Shown piece after piece: positions 1 to 7,662 of a DNA stretch of 30,148 bases. A program made the translations under genes and the position numbers. The notes beneath the pieces were generated by a model. That model worked only from the letters and a program-made list of their open reading frames with translations. It did not search any database and was not told the DNA's origin. Source of the stretch: Bin22 sp034428635 (GTDB taxonomy: Bacteria > Chloroflexota > Dehalococcoidia > Lucifugimonadales > UBA3495); NCBI GenBank assembly GCA_034428635.1, contig DAOUHR010000028.1, positions 1-30,148 of the forward strand. Reading direction: 5' to 3'. How positions within the stretch are numbered: position 1 is the first letter of the stretch; every line of letters starts with the position of its first letter.

Positions 1-1
1 G

Positions 2-757
2 CAGTCCCTGCCGCCCGACGCGGTGCTGCGGGCGCTGGCACGGGTGCGGCCGGACGCGCCGGATTCTGCTATCAATGGAGGCGGCGCGATTTACCTGGCG
101 CCCCATGACCTGCGGAAATGGCCGGAATCGAGGGACCCCATGCTGCGGGAGTGGTACCGATTCCTGGCCCCGGCTATTGAGGGGCCCGGTGGCGAGGCCC
201 TGCTAAAGTCGGATACCGGGCTGGCTGCGTTCCGGGCAGGCGAACGGGGGCTGGCCGTGATACCGCCCTTTCCGGTCGGGCAGTCCGTGCAGAGCGGCGA
301 GTGGGGAGAGGGTCCCCTGCGGAACCTCCTGACCACCGACTACACCGTGGGGGTCGTGCTGCTGCGCCTGGGAAGGTACCTTGTCGCGGTGTTCAAGGGC
401 ACGGAACCCGTGGTAACCAAGACCGATACGCGCTACGTGAAGGGCAAGCACCACGCAGGTGGCACTTCCCAGCTTCGATTCAAGCGCATTCGCGAGGGGC
501 AGATGCGCAAGCTGTTCGACGAGGCCTGCGGGGTCGTAGGCAGCAGATTTGCGCCCCACGAACGGGAGTTGGACTACATACTGTTGGGGGGAGAGCGACT
601 GACCCTGAGCGGCTTCCTGAAGGTGTGTCCTTATCTGCAGCGCCGCCAGGACATAATCCTGGACCGCCGCCTGAACATCCGCGACCCCAAGCACGACACC
701 CTGGAAACGGTGGCGGGCCTGCTGCGACAGAGCCGGGTCTGGGCCATTGTTCCTTAA
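2..757 (+). CDS. Vms1-like (VLRF1) peptidyl-tRNA hydrolase / release factor, 5'-truncated by window
   Basis: The reading frame is open from the window edge, so the N-terminus is missing; the first in-frame GTG (23) is probably internal. The central region carries GGTSQLRFKRIREGQ (from nt 458), which matches the GGxSQxRFxRxRExQ loop of the Vms1/ANKZF1-type eRF1-like fold. In that family the conserved glutamine takes part in releasing nascent chains from tRNA on stalled ribosomes. The strands before the loop (LGRYLVAVFKG) and the conserved tail after it (HERELDYILLGG...) also fit the eRF1 domain-2 fold. It should act in the cytoplasm on obstructed 50S subunits. It lies just upstream of mutS2 on the same strand, separated by a hairpin repeat. 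The family call comes from motif recognition; the hydrolase activity is inferred from the family. Confidence 0.75.
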   Translation, partial: QSLPPDAVLRALARVRPDAPDSAINGGGAIYLAPHDLRKWPESRDPMLREWYRFLAPAIEGPGGEALLKSDTGLAAFRAGERGLAVIPPFPVGQSVQSGEWGEGPLRNLLTTDYTVGVVLLRLGRYLVAVFKGTEPVVTKTDTRYVKGKHHAGGTSQLRFKRIREGQMRKLFDEACGVVGSRFAPHERELDYILLGGERLTLSGFLKVCPYLQRRQDIILDRRLNIRDPKHDTLETVAGLLRQSRVWAIVP

Positions 758-775
758 CCATAGAAATTCAAACAT

Positions 776-838
776 GGATGGACAGGATATACAGGATGAT
801 GATTCTATCCCATTGCAATCCTGTATATCCTTGTAAAG
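776..838. repeat. hairpin-forming intergenic repeat between VLRF1 and mutS2
   Basis: ACAGGATATACAGGAT at 782-797 pairs with ATCCTGTATATCCTTGT at 818-834 with a single bulged base, leaving a loop of about 20 nt. It fills most of the 96-nt gap between the two genes and has no T-run, so it is not a classical terminator. Its sequence recalls the ACAGGAT-rich dispersed repeats of many environmental genomes. Confidence 0.7.
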
Positions 839-853
839 TTAACCTGGTGAAAG

Positions 854-3412
854 TTGATTAGGAATTCGGAAACTGTGGGTGCCACAGCCCTGGGCGGGTT
901 TGAAAGGGCCCTGGGCCTGTTGGAGTTTGACCAGATTCGGCAGCGGCTGGCCGGTTATGCCCGCACGGTGCTGGGGCAGGAACGTGCGCTGGAACTGACG
1001 CCGGTGGGCGATGCCCGGGAGATCGGCACGGGGCTGCAGGAAACGGACGAGGCCCGCCTGTTCCTGGACAACGGCGGCGCGCTGGAGTTCGGCCCCGGGG
1101 CTGATCTGAGGGAGTACGTGCAGCGTGCCATGCTGGGCGGATCACTGCGGGGCGAGGAACTGCACCAAATCCAGCAACTGGCCGCCGCCGCCGGCTTCAA
1201 CCGCAAGGCCCTGGCCCACCGGGACGACCTGCCCCTGCTGGCCGGCATGGCCGGCAACATTCCCGACCTGGGCGGGCTGGAGGATGCCATCCGCCGGGCC
1301 ATCAGCCCCGCCGGCGAAATCCTGGACGACGCCAGCGCGGAATTGCGCCAACTGCGCCGCGAGTCCCGCTCTGCCTACCAGCAGCTTAACGAGGTTATGC
1401 AGCGCAGCCTGCGCCGCTACCAACAGCGCGCCGTCGTGCAGGAACCCATCATCACCCAGCGCAACGGCCGCCTGGTCCTGCTCATCAAGGCCGAGAACAA
1501 GTCCCAGATACCGGGCATCGTCCACGACGTTTCGGACAGCGGGGCTACCGTCTTCATCGAACCCCTGCCCGCCATTGAGACGGGCAACCGCTGGCGGGAG
1601 ACCCGCCTGGCCGAGGAACGGGAAGAGGAACGCGTGCTGCGGGCGCTGGCCGCCCGGGTGGGCGACGAGGGCGACGATCTGGAATTGGCCCTGGACCTAC
1701 TGGCCCGCCTGGACCTGGCCCTGGCCAAGGGCCGCTACTCCGCCGACCGCCGCGGTGTGGCCCCGGTGATAGATTCTTCAAACCGCCACCTGCGCATCAC
1801 CGGCGCACGACATCCCCTGCTGACCGAGCGGGTGGTGCCCACCAGCGTGCAGTTGGGCGGCGACAACGGGGTCATGGTCATCACCGGCCCGAACGCCGGT
1901 GGCAAAACGGTGGCGTTGAAGACCGTGGGCCTGCTGTCCCTGATGGCCCACGCCGGTCTGCACGTCCCCGCCGAGGCTGCCGAATTCCCCCTGCTGGACG
2001 GCATATACGCCGACATTGGCGACCAGCAGAGCATCGAGCAGTCCCTATCTACCTTCAGTTCCCATATCCAGAACCTGCGCGCCATCCTGGCCCAGGTGAC
2101 GGCCCGCTCCCTGGTGCTCATCGACGAACTGGGCACCAGCACCGACCCGGAGGAGGGGGCGGCCCTGGCCCAGGCCATCCTGGGCCACCTGCGTGAACGT
2201 GGCGTAATGACCATCGCTACCACCCACCACCGGGGCGTGGCCCGCTACGTCCAGGAACAGCGGGGGATGGTCAACGCCAGCGTCGACCTGGAGCCGGGCA
2301 CGCTGGAACCCACCTACCGCATAACCCTGGGGCTGCCGGGCCGCAGCTACGCGCTGACCATCGCAGACCGCATGGGGCTGGCGCCGGAGATACTGGAAGA
2401 CGCCCGTTCCTTCATCGCGCCATCCCAGCTGGAAACCGACGACCTGGTAAAGGAATTGCAGGAGGAACGGGCGATGGTGGCCCAACTGCGCCAAGAGTCG
2501 GAGCAACTGCTGGCCCAGGCCAGGGCTGAGCGGGCGGAGACCGAGGCCCGCCTGGCAACGGTGGAGTCGGCGCGGCTGGAACTGGTGGAGGAGGCCCGTC
2601 AGGACCTGCAGAGGCGCATCGGCGGGTTGGTGGCCCAGCTTAACCAGGCCGAGCGTGCAGCGGAACACGCGGAGGCGGAACAGGCGGCCCGCCGGTTGTT
2701 GCGCCCGCCCGCCAACGCTCCGGCGCGAAATAACGCGCCCAGGGGACAAACGTCTGAACGGTTTCGTGCCTACCAGGAAGACCTGGCCCAGTTGCAGAAG
2801 GAACTCACTTCGCCCCAGTGGGAGCCCATCGAGGTGGAACGCACTCCCTGGCAGGAGGAGCTGCGCAGCGGCGACCGGGTCTACATCCGCGGCATTCCCC
2901 GGCCGGTGGAGGTTATCTCGCCCCAGGACGCCGATGAGCACATCGAGGTACTGCTGGGCACCATGCGCGCCCGGATTCCCGTGTACCAGTTGGAGCGCCC
3001 CGCCGATGCGGGATTGGAACAGGGCGGCCCTGAAGGTGCGTCAAGCCATGGCCCAACGGCAGGGAACGGGAGCGCCGCAACACCGGGCGGCATAGACCCC
3101 AACATTCCCGGTGTGCGGTTCCGCCACAACCGGGACGCAGGCGTTTATTACCGACGTCCTTCGCCCCGCCAGGTCAAGACCGACCTGGACCTGCGCGGCC
3201 ACCGGGTGGACGAGGCCCTGGACAAGGTGGAAACCCTGTTGAACGAGGCAGCCCTGAGCGGCGTCCCCGAAATCCGCATTATCCACGGCCGGGGCACGGG
3301 CGCCCTGCGCAGCGCCGTGCGAGACTACCTGCGGGGCCACCCCCTGACCGCATCGTCCGGTCCGGACGCCGAAAGCGCCAACGACGGGGTAACGGTGGTG
3401 GAGCTTAAATAG
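854..3412 (+). CDS. mutS2: MutS2: MutS-like ATPase with C-terminal Smr domain
   Basis: The product has 852 residues, somewhat longer than the usual ~780. The MutS core and clamp helices occupy about residues 25-320. Walker A GPNAGGKT is at 345-352 and Walker B LVLIDELGTSTDPEEG starts near 420. A long charged coiled coil covers about 530-620, a KOW-like strand region (SGDRVYIRG) lies near 670, and the Smr domain near 775-835 has DLDLRGH and HGRGTG. The MutS1 mismatch-recognition domain is absent, so this is not a mismatch-repair MutS. In Bacillus, MutS2 binds collided ribosomes and splits them; in other bacteria it suppresses recombination. The chosen start is TTG at 854 behind GGTGA (845-849); a GTG at 875 is in frame. 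A variable linker at about 717-750 is rich in G, S and A. The Vms1-like gene upstream supports a ribosome-rescue role. Confidence 0.93.
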   Translation: MIRNSETVGATALGGFERALGLLEFDQIRQRLAGYARTVLGQERALELTPVGDAREIGTGLQETDEARLFLDNGGALEFGPGADLREYVQRAMLGGSLRGEELHQIQQLAAAAGFNRKALAHRDDLPLLAGMAGNIPDLGGLEDAIRRAISPAGEILDDASAELRQLRRESRSAYQQLNEVMQRSLRRYQQRAVVQEPIITQRNGRLVLLIKAENKSQIPGIVHDVSDSGATVFIEPLPAIETGNRWRETRLAEEREEERVLRALAARVGDEGDDLELALDLLARLDLALAKGRYSADRRGVAPVIDSSNRHLRITGARHPLLTERVVPTSVQLGGDNGVMVITGPNAGGKTVALKTVGLLSLMAHAGLHVPAEAAEFPLLDGIYADIGDQQSIEQSLSTFSSHIQNLRAILAQVTARSLVLIDELGTSTDPEEGAALAQAILGHLRERGVMTIATTHHRGVARYVQEQRGMVNASVDLEPGTLEPTYRITLGLPGRSYALTIADRMGLAPEILEDARSFIAPSQLETDDLVKELQEERAMVAQLRQESEQLLAQARAERAETEARLATVESARLELVEEARQDLQRRIGGLVAQLNQAERAAEHAEAEQAARRLLRPPANAPARNNAPRGQTSERFRAYQEDLAQLQKELTSPQWEPIEVERTPWQEELRSGDRVYIRGIPRPVEVISPQDADEHIEVLLGTMRARIPVYQLERPADAGLEQGGPEGASSHGPTAGNGSAATPGGIDPNIPGVRFRHNRDAGVYYRRPSPRQVKTDLDLRGHRVDEALDKVETLLNEAALSGVPEIRIIHGRGTGALRSAVRDYLRGHPLTASSGPDAESANDGVTVVELK

Positions 3413-3422
3413 AGGTGCCCAA

Positions 3423-4214
3423 TTGACTCAAGAACCGCAACTGACACCTATGGAACGCAAGGCCCGGGCCCTGGTCCGTCTGGAGGAGGGGCGACGGGCG
3501 CTGCGCCAGGCGCTGGACGGCATCGACGCCGAGGATGCCTTCCTGGGCTCCCGCTGGTCGGTGTGGGAGGTGCTGCAGCACCTGGACTCCGAGAACTTCG
3601 TCGATGCCCTGGAGAAGATTTCTATAGGTGAAATGGAAATGCTGCCGCCCTTCTCCAGCAGGGAGGAGCGCCTGCGCCAGGACATTGAGCACCTGGACGT
3701 CACCTACGACCGGCTCAAGGCCCTGATTGAAGGGCTGACCGAGGAGCAACTTGCCCAGCCCGTAACGCCCCCCAATCCCCACAACGCCTTCCCCGGGTTG
3801 ACGATGCTGGAACTGGTGGAGCGGTCTTCCGGCCATGCCGGTACCCACGCCCGCCAGGTGGAGTTGACCCGCAAGTACGTGGCCGAGTTCAATGCCCGGG
3901 AAAAGGCGGTAACGGTGCTGAGCCTGGGCAACGGCGACATGGATGCGGTGCCCCTGCGGGTTAAGGAACTGATTGCCTTCGCCGACTACACTGCCGGGGA
4001 TGCCGCCGCCCTGGACCTGGCGCGTCCCTGGATTCGCGGGCTGGAAGCCTTAATCCGCCCCGACAACCTGGAAGAGGTCGTGTCCCGCATGGGGCGTGAG
4101 GCACGCGCCGGCCTGTGGGCGGTCATCTGCGTCACTGGAGATAACCCGGATGAGGAGCACGGGGAGCTAATGGCCCTGGCCCGCCGCCATTGCGAAAAGG
4201 TGGTGGTGGTTTAA
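3423..4214 (+). CDS. DinB/YfiT-fold protein with extra C-terminal domain
   Basis: The first ~155 residues form a DinB-like four-helix bundle with the usual metal triad pattern: H53 in WEVLQHLD, and H138 and H142 in GHAGTHARQV. Residues ~160-263 form a second region containing FADYTAGDAAALDLARPW and ending in a hydrophobic VICVTGD...KVVVV strand pattern; I cannot assign that region to a family. DinB-fold proteins include thiol-dependent transferases and many without known substrates. The gene starts 10 nt after mutS2, TTG at 3423 behind GAGGTG, so the two are probably co-transcribed; an in-frame ATG at 3450 is an alternative. Function is unknown. Confidence 0.7.
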   Translation: MTQEPQLTPMERKARALVRLEEGRRALRQALDGIDAEDAFLGSRWSVWEVLQHLDSENFVDALEKISIGEMEMLPPFSSREERLRQDIEHLDVTYDRLKALIEGLTEEQLAQPVTPPNPHNAFPGLTMLELVERSSGHAGTHARQVELTRKYVAEFNAREKAVTVLSLGNGDMDAVPLRVKELIAFADYTAGDAAALDLARPWIRGLEALIRPDNLEEVVSRMGREARAGLWAVICVTGDNPDEEHGELMALARRHCEKVVVV

Positions 4215-4745
4215 GTTACGTGGCCGGCGGGAACGATTTCGCGCCCAACCCCCGGGGCAATTGAATTATGTTTAAATTGTCATTCTGAACGGAGTGAAGA
4301 ATCTAAACTCCATCCCACAGGCCGACCAAGGGACCCTTAACCGGGCTGACATACAGGATTTTAGGCCCTTCGGCAAGCTCAGGGCGGCATGACTTATGCC
4401 TGGCGGATGTCTGCCATCTATAGTTTGAACCTAAAACGCGATTGCCCTGACGCCCATCCTGACCTTCCCCCGTGAAGGGCTGACAGGGGTAGGTAAACGG
4501 CCATTTCAGGGATGAATTTGACTGCTGGAATGTCATCCTGAGCCCTTCGGCTCCGCTCAGGATGACAGCTGTGGAGGTTCATTGCAGACCCGGACCAATT
4601 TAGATTCTTCACTCCGTTCAGAATGGCAGTTATGGGGGTTCGGGCTGACATGCTGATTGCGGGAACCCTGCGGTAGATACCTACCCCGGTCAGCCATTCA
4701 CGGGGGAAGGGACTTTTGAGATAGTTTTTCAGGGTATAACACTCT
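4215..4745. repeat. 531-nt gene-free region with interleaved inverted repeats
   Basis: No convincing gene is present. Arm A (about 4278-4308, core TCATTCTGAACGGAGTGAAG) recurs inverted at about 4600-4630. Arm B (4463-4495, starting CCTTCCCCCGTGAAG) recurs inverted at 4678-4710 with about three mismatches. The pairs are interleaved (A-B-A'-B') rather than nested. Between them, 4530-4566 is a self-complementary hairpin (TCATCCTGAGC ... GCTCAGGATGA). Around 4366-4392 there is a further fragment of the same family. The arrangement suggests stacked insertions of small palindromic elements between the convergent DinB and Nudix genes. Confidence 0.8.
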
Positions 4746-5234
4746 CTACCCGATAAACAGGGTGTAGGTCAGGCCCGTGGGCTGGGTTACTTCCTGGGGG
4801 TCCAGGATGCGTCGTTTCGTGTCCAGGGCGCGGCGGGCCACCTCCCGGTTGATGGGCGGCACCTGCTCCAGGGCGTCGATTTCGTCCAGCGAGAAGTAGG
4901 CGGCCATGTCCACCTCGTGGGCGTCTGGGGTTGGTTCGCCGGAGACGGGGCGCAGGGCCATGATGACGTAGGTGCTGTTGCCGTTGTCCTCGTCGTAGCG
5001 GTTGCGGATGCCCAGGACGCCCACCACCTCGGCGGTTACGCCGGCCTCTTCCTCCACCTCGCGCACCACGGCCTGTTCCATGGTCTCGTCCTGCTCCACG
5101 AAGCCGCCGGGTATCTGCCAGTTGCCCCGGCCCCGGCGGGAAGCGCGCCGCACCATCAGCAGCTTGCCGTCCTTGATAACTGCCCCTCCCACGCCCAGGT
5201 TGTAGTTGGTGTTGTAACGTTCCGGTGGCGGCAT
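4746..5234 (-). CDS. Nudix hydrolase
   Basis: The product has 162 residues and a complete Nudix box: G44-x5-E50-x7-R58-E59-V60-x-E62-E63-x-G65-V66 (inside GGFVEQDETMEQ and REVEEEAGV). The box binds Mg2+ for hydrolysis of nucleoside-diphosphate-linked substrates. The N-terminal YNTNYNLGVGGAVI strand and KLLMVRRA are typical of ADP-ribose/NADH pyrophosphatase-like members, but the substrate cannot be fixed from sequence. ATG at 5234 is preferred because GGGGGA lies 8 nt upstream; an ATG at 5300 would add 22 poorly conserved residues and has no ribosome site. It is downstream of and co-directional with the LiaF-like gene. Confidence 0.9.
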   Translation of the reverse strand: MPPPERYNTNYNLGVGGAVIKDGKLLMVRRASRRGRGNWQIPGGFVEQDETMEQAVVREVEEEAGVTAEVVGVLGIRNRYDEDNGNSTYVIMALRPVSGEPTPDAHEVDMAAYFSLDEIDALEQVPPINREVARRALDTKRRILDPQEVTQPTGLTYTLFIG

Positions 5235-5317
5235 GGCTTTTGTCCCCCAATTCAGTTTGTCAGGTAATGTATTCCTGCGCTCAACCGGGCCTGGTGGCAT
5301 ACGGCAGGGAAGCCCGA

Positions 5318-6031
5318 TCAGTCAATAATCTCCAAATTCCCGAAGGTAACCGTACCCGCTATCGTCAACTCGCCGTTGGCCGGTTCCGGGGTTGGCCGGT
5401 CGCGACTGTCCTGCACGTGGCCGAAGTGGGCGCTGAGCAGGTCAACATTGACTCGCCAGCCCTGGGGAACCCGCAATTGCAAGCCCCCAAAAGTTAGATT
5501 GACATCCAGCCGGGCCCCCTCATCTGACAGGGTAGCATCCCTCAGGTCCAGGGCCACGTTGCCGAAATTGGTTTCCACGTCGCCGCCCCGGAACTCCTGC
5601 GCGGCATACTGCTCCTCGACGCTGTTGAATACGGCCCGCCACGAGTCGCCGGAACCGGAGCGGGACACGGTTGTGCTCTCAACTATAAGCCCTGAGGTGC
5701 GGTGGTGTCCCTCCCTCCGTCGCCGGCGACGGCCCAGCAGAATAGCCAGGCCCACTATGACGATGAACACGGGCCATACGACCGAGAAGTCCCACTCCCA
5801 CAGGTTCAAAGCGGAAAGCTGGAAGCCAATGCCCAGCAGCAGCAGGATTATGGGCCATAGCCGGAACCTGAATCCTCCCGACACCAGTTCCCACAGCCCC
5901 CAGACGACGAGCAGCATGGGCCACCAGGTAAATATGAACCCCCACAGCCAGTCGAGGGTGATGGTACCGGTGTTGCTGAGAAGCAGAACCGCACCGAGTA
6001 CGACCAGGATTCCGCCGATGATGTAGCGCAT
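5318..6031 (-). CDS. LiaF-like membrane protein (DUF5668 / LiaF C-terminal domain)
   Basis: The product has 237 residues. Residues 1-105 hold about four hydrophobic helices in the DUF5668 pattern (GGILVVLGAVLLLSN, WWPMLLVVWGLWELV, LWPIILLLLGIGF, VWPVFIVIVGLAILLG), followed by an arginine-rich stop (GRRRRRRE). The C-terminal ~100 residues are a repetitive beta region (FRGGDVETNFGNVALDLRDA, LTFGGLQLRVPQGW, GTVTFGNLEI) typical of the LiaF/YvqF cell-envelope-stress domain. LiaF proteins restrain LiaRS two-component signalling; no sensor or regulator gene is nearby, so a structural or orphan envelope role is possible. ATG at 6031 has AAGG 4 nt upstream; longer starts lie in repeat sequence. Confidence 0.85.
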   Translation of the reverse strand: MRYIIGGILVVLGAVLLLSNTGTITLDWLWGFIFTWWPMLLVVWGLWELVSGGFRFRLWPIILLLLGIGFQLSALNLWEWDFSVVWPVFIVIVGLAILLGRRRRRREGHHRTSGLIVESTTVSRSGSGDSWRAVFNSVEEQYAAQEFRGGDVETNFGNVALDLRDATLSDEGARLDVNLTFGGLQLRVPQGWRVNVDLLSAHFGHVQDSRDRPTPEPANGELTIAGTVTFGNLEIID

Positions 6032-6127
6032 GTTGCCTTGGGATGATTCCTTAATGTTTGCCCTTAATCTTTCAGTTAAACGGGCCTTTCCAGAGTTCGG
6101 CAGCCAGGAAGCATTGCTGAATGGCAA

Positions 6128-6247
6128 GCCATATCATCCTGAACTTGCCAAAGGATCCGAAGCCCGTCCCGCCAACGTTGGCAGGCGCCTTTAGCGGGGC
6201 TTGCCATGTGGGATTTAGATTCTTCGGCTTCGCTCAGAATGATATGG
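6128..6247. repeat. palindromic intergenic element of the TCATYCTGA family
   Basis: GCCATATCATCCTGAACTTG at 6128-6147 pairs imperfectly with the complement of CTTCGCTCAGAATGATATGG at about 6229-6248, giving arms of ~30 nt around a ~60-nt centre. The core resembles the arms at 4278, 4530 and 4600, so these are members of one dispersed repeat family. It sits between the starts of the LiaF-like gene and the 3' end of the first SMP-30 gene. Confidence 0.7.
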
Positions 6248-6286
6248 TCTTGTATCGGACCGTTCTTGTGACTGCCGGACCTGCCC

Positions 6287-7183
6287 CTACCTCCCGGCCG
6301 GTACCGGAATCCCCGCCACGTTCACCGGCACACTGCCGAAGGTGTGGCGAGTGGTGTAGAAGAGGGTCTTCCAGTCGTCGCCGCCGAAGGCCATGTTTGT
6401 GGTGCCCGGTGCGCCGTGGACGATGATGCCCAGGGGGTTGCCGGAAGGGTCCATGACCCAGATGCCGCCGGAACCGCCGCAGTAGACGTTGCCCTGGGTG
6501 TCTACCTTCATGCCGTCGGGGTTGCCCTCGCGCTGGCCGCCCAGGTCGCAGAAAACCCGGTCCGTGGCGATGAGTGGCATGCCGTTGGGTTCCAGGTCGA
6601 AGGCCCGGATGTGGCGGCGGCGGGTGTCGTTGATGTAGAGAATGCTCTCGTCGGGCGACAGGGCCAAGCCATTGGGTCGGCTGAAGTCCCAGACGATGAG
6701 GGTGATGGTTCCCAGGTCGGGCGAGACGTGATAGACGCCGTTCCAGTCCAGGTCGAGCCCCGGGGTGGGAAAGCCGGGGTCGGTGAAGTAGATGTCGCCC
6801 CTGGAGCTGACGATGACGTCGTTGGGGCGGTTGAGGCGGCGGCCCCGGTAGTTGCTGGCGACGACGGTGATACTGCCGTCGGGTTCCTGGCGGGTAACCC
6901 GGCGGGTATCGTGCTCGCAGGCCAGCAGGCGGCCGCTGGGGTCGCGGGTAAGGCCGTTGGCCCGGTTGGTTGGTTCCATGAAGAGACTTACGCCGTCGGT
7001 AGACGTCCACTTCATGCGGCGGCTGTTGTGGATGTCGCTGAAGAGCAGGTAACCGCCCTCGTGCCACCACAGTGGGCCTTCCGCGGGACCCATGGCGCCG
7101 CCGTAGCCGTCACCCAGTTCGGTGATGGGCGCGTCGGGGGAGACGATGTTTGCGAGATTGGGGGACAGAACTTCTATGGGCAT
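6287..7183 (-). CDS. SMP-30/gluconolactonase family protein, copy 1
   Basis: The product has 298 residues, a six-bladed beta-propeller of the SMP-30/Gluconolactonase/LRE family. Expected divalent-metal ligands are present: E35 in GPAEGPLWW, N171 in RPNGLALSPDES and D223 in NPDGMKVD. NRPNDVIV (118-125) and the repeated GxxYFTDPG/GNVYCGG blade edges are also typical. Family members hydrolyse sugar lactones or other esters; the substrate here is unknown. No signal peptide is visible, so it is probably cytoplasmic. AGGAG lies 7 nt before the ATG. The gene is a close paralog of the one at 7745-8653, both ending in VAGIP(V/A)P, implying a tandem duplication now split by a GIY-YIG gene. Confidence 0.92.
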   Translation of the reverse strand: MPIEVLSPNLANIVSPDAPITELGDGYGGAMGPAEGPLWWHEGGYLLFSDIHNSRRMKWTSTDGVSLFMEPTNRANGLTRDPSGRLLACEHDTRRVTRQEPDGSITVVASNYRGRRLNRPNDVIVSSRGDIYFTDPGFPTPGLDLDWNGVYHVSPDLGTITLIVWDFSRPNGLALSPDESILYINDTRRRHIRAFDLEPNGMPLIATDRVFCDLGGQREGNPDGMKVDTQGNVYCGGSGGIWVMDPSGNPLGIIVHGAPGTTNMAFGGDDWKTLFYTTRHTFGSVPVNVAGIPVPAGR

Positions 7184-7184
7184 G

Positions 7185-7631
7185 TCAAATCTCCTGAACT
7201 ATAAAAGTCGTTGGTGGTGGCACTGGGTGGAGTGCCACCCTATTCGAATCCTGTGAAAACCCGTCGTTCCCGCGAAGGCGGGAACCTCGATTTGGGGCAA
7301 GATCGCGCCAGTACTTTGAACAAATCTCCTCGTACAGGTCCTTCCAGCCTGGGTTAGTCTCTTCAATCAACCTCATTTTCCAATGACGATTCCACTTCTT
7401 GAGCCGTTTTTCTCTGGTGATAGCACTTTCCATGTTATCGTGAATTTCGTACCAAACCAGGCGATGGATGTGAAAATTGGAAGTGTGTCCCTTAACAAAA
7501 TCACCCCTATGCTGCCAGACCCTTTGCGGTAGGTTGGAAGTAACCCCCGTATAAATAGCGCCGTTAGGTCTGCTGGCCATAATGTACACGCAGAGATTCC
7601 GCAATTCCTCTACTCGCATTTTGAATACCAT
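7185..7631 (-). CDS. small GIY-YIG family nuclease
   Basis: The product has 148 residues. The GIY-YIG core is VYIMASRPNGAIYTGVTSNL (about 15-34), followed by RVWQHR, the HRLVWYEIHDNMESAITREKRLKKW block and NPGWKDLYEEI. This matches the short stand-alone GIY-YIG family of single-domain endonucleases. The catalytic-type Tyr, Arg (RVWQHR) and Glu (MESAITREK) are present. The last ~45 residues (from LAPNRGSRLRGNDG) are translated from an intergenic repeat and are not family sequence. The annotated ATG also lies in the matching upstream repeat; ATG at 7619 is an alternative. The stop is 1 nt before the start of SMP-30 copy 1. Function in the cell is unknown; the flanking inverted repeats suggest a selfish or mobile character. 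Confidence 0.85.
   Translation of the reverse strand: MVFKMRVEELRNLCVYIMASRPNGAIYTGVTSNLPQRVWQHRGDFVKGHTSNFHIHRLVWYEIHDNMESAITREKRLKKWNRHWKMRLIEETNPGWKDLYEEICSKYWRDLAPNRGSRLRGNDGFSQDSNRVALHPVPPPTTFIVQEI
7216..7239. terminator. perfect 9-bp hairpin at 3' end of the GIY-YIG unit
   Basis: GGTGGCACT (7216-7224), loop GGGTGG, AGTGCCACC (7231-7239). There is no following T-run on either strand, so termination is uncertain. It also lies in the leader of SMP-30 copy 1, where it could act as an attenuator or mRNA-stabilising structure. Confidence 0.4.
7260..7290 (+). repeat. left inverted repeat bounding the GIY-YIG gene
   Basis: The core CCCGTCGTTCCCGCGAAGG continues into GCGGGAACCTCGA. It is itself a hairpin (TTCCCGC-GAAG-GCGGGAA) and matches the reverse complement of 7631-7662 almost exactly. 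Confidence 0.85.
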
Positions 7632-7662
7632 CGGGGTTCCCGCCTTCGCGGGAACGACGGGG
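7631..7662 (-). repeat. right inverted repeat bounding the GIY-YIG gene
   Basis: TCGGGGTTCCCGCCTTCGCG continues into GGAACGACGGGG. Read on the minus strand it repeats the 7260-7290 arm. The two arms delimit a unit of about 403 bp containing essentially only the GIY-YIG gene. Confidence 0.85.

Noticed and set aside
2045..2941. 298-codon open frame on the minus strand
   Set aside because: It lies opposite the mutS2 ATPase and coiled-coil region and shows no recognisable domain.
854..3412. mutS2 as a mismatch-repair mutS
   Set aside because: The mismatch-recognition N-terminal domain is absent and a C-terminal Smr domain is present, which defines MutS2.
4530..4566. Hairpin read as a rho-independent terminator for the DinB gene
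   Set aside because: It is more than 300 nt from the stop, lacks a T-run, and belongs to the dispersed TCATCCTGA repeat family.
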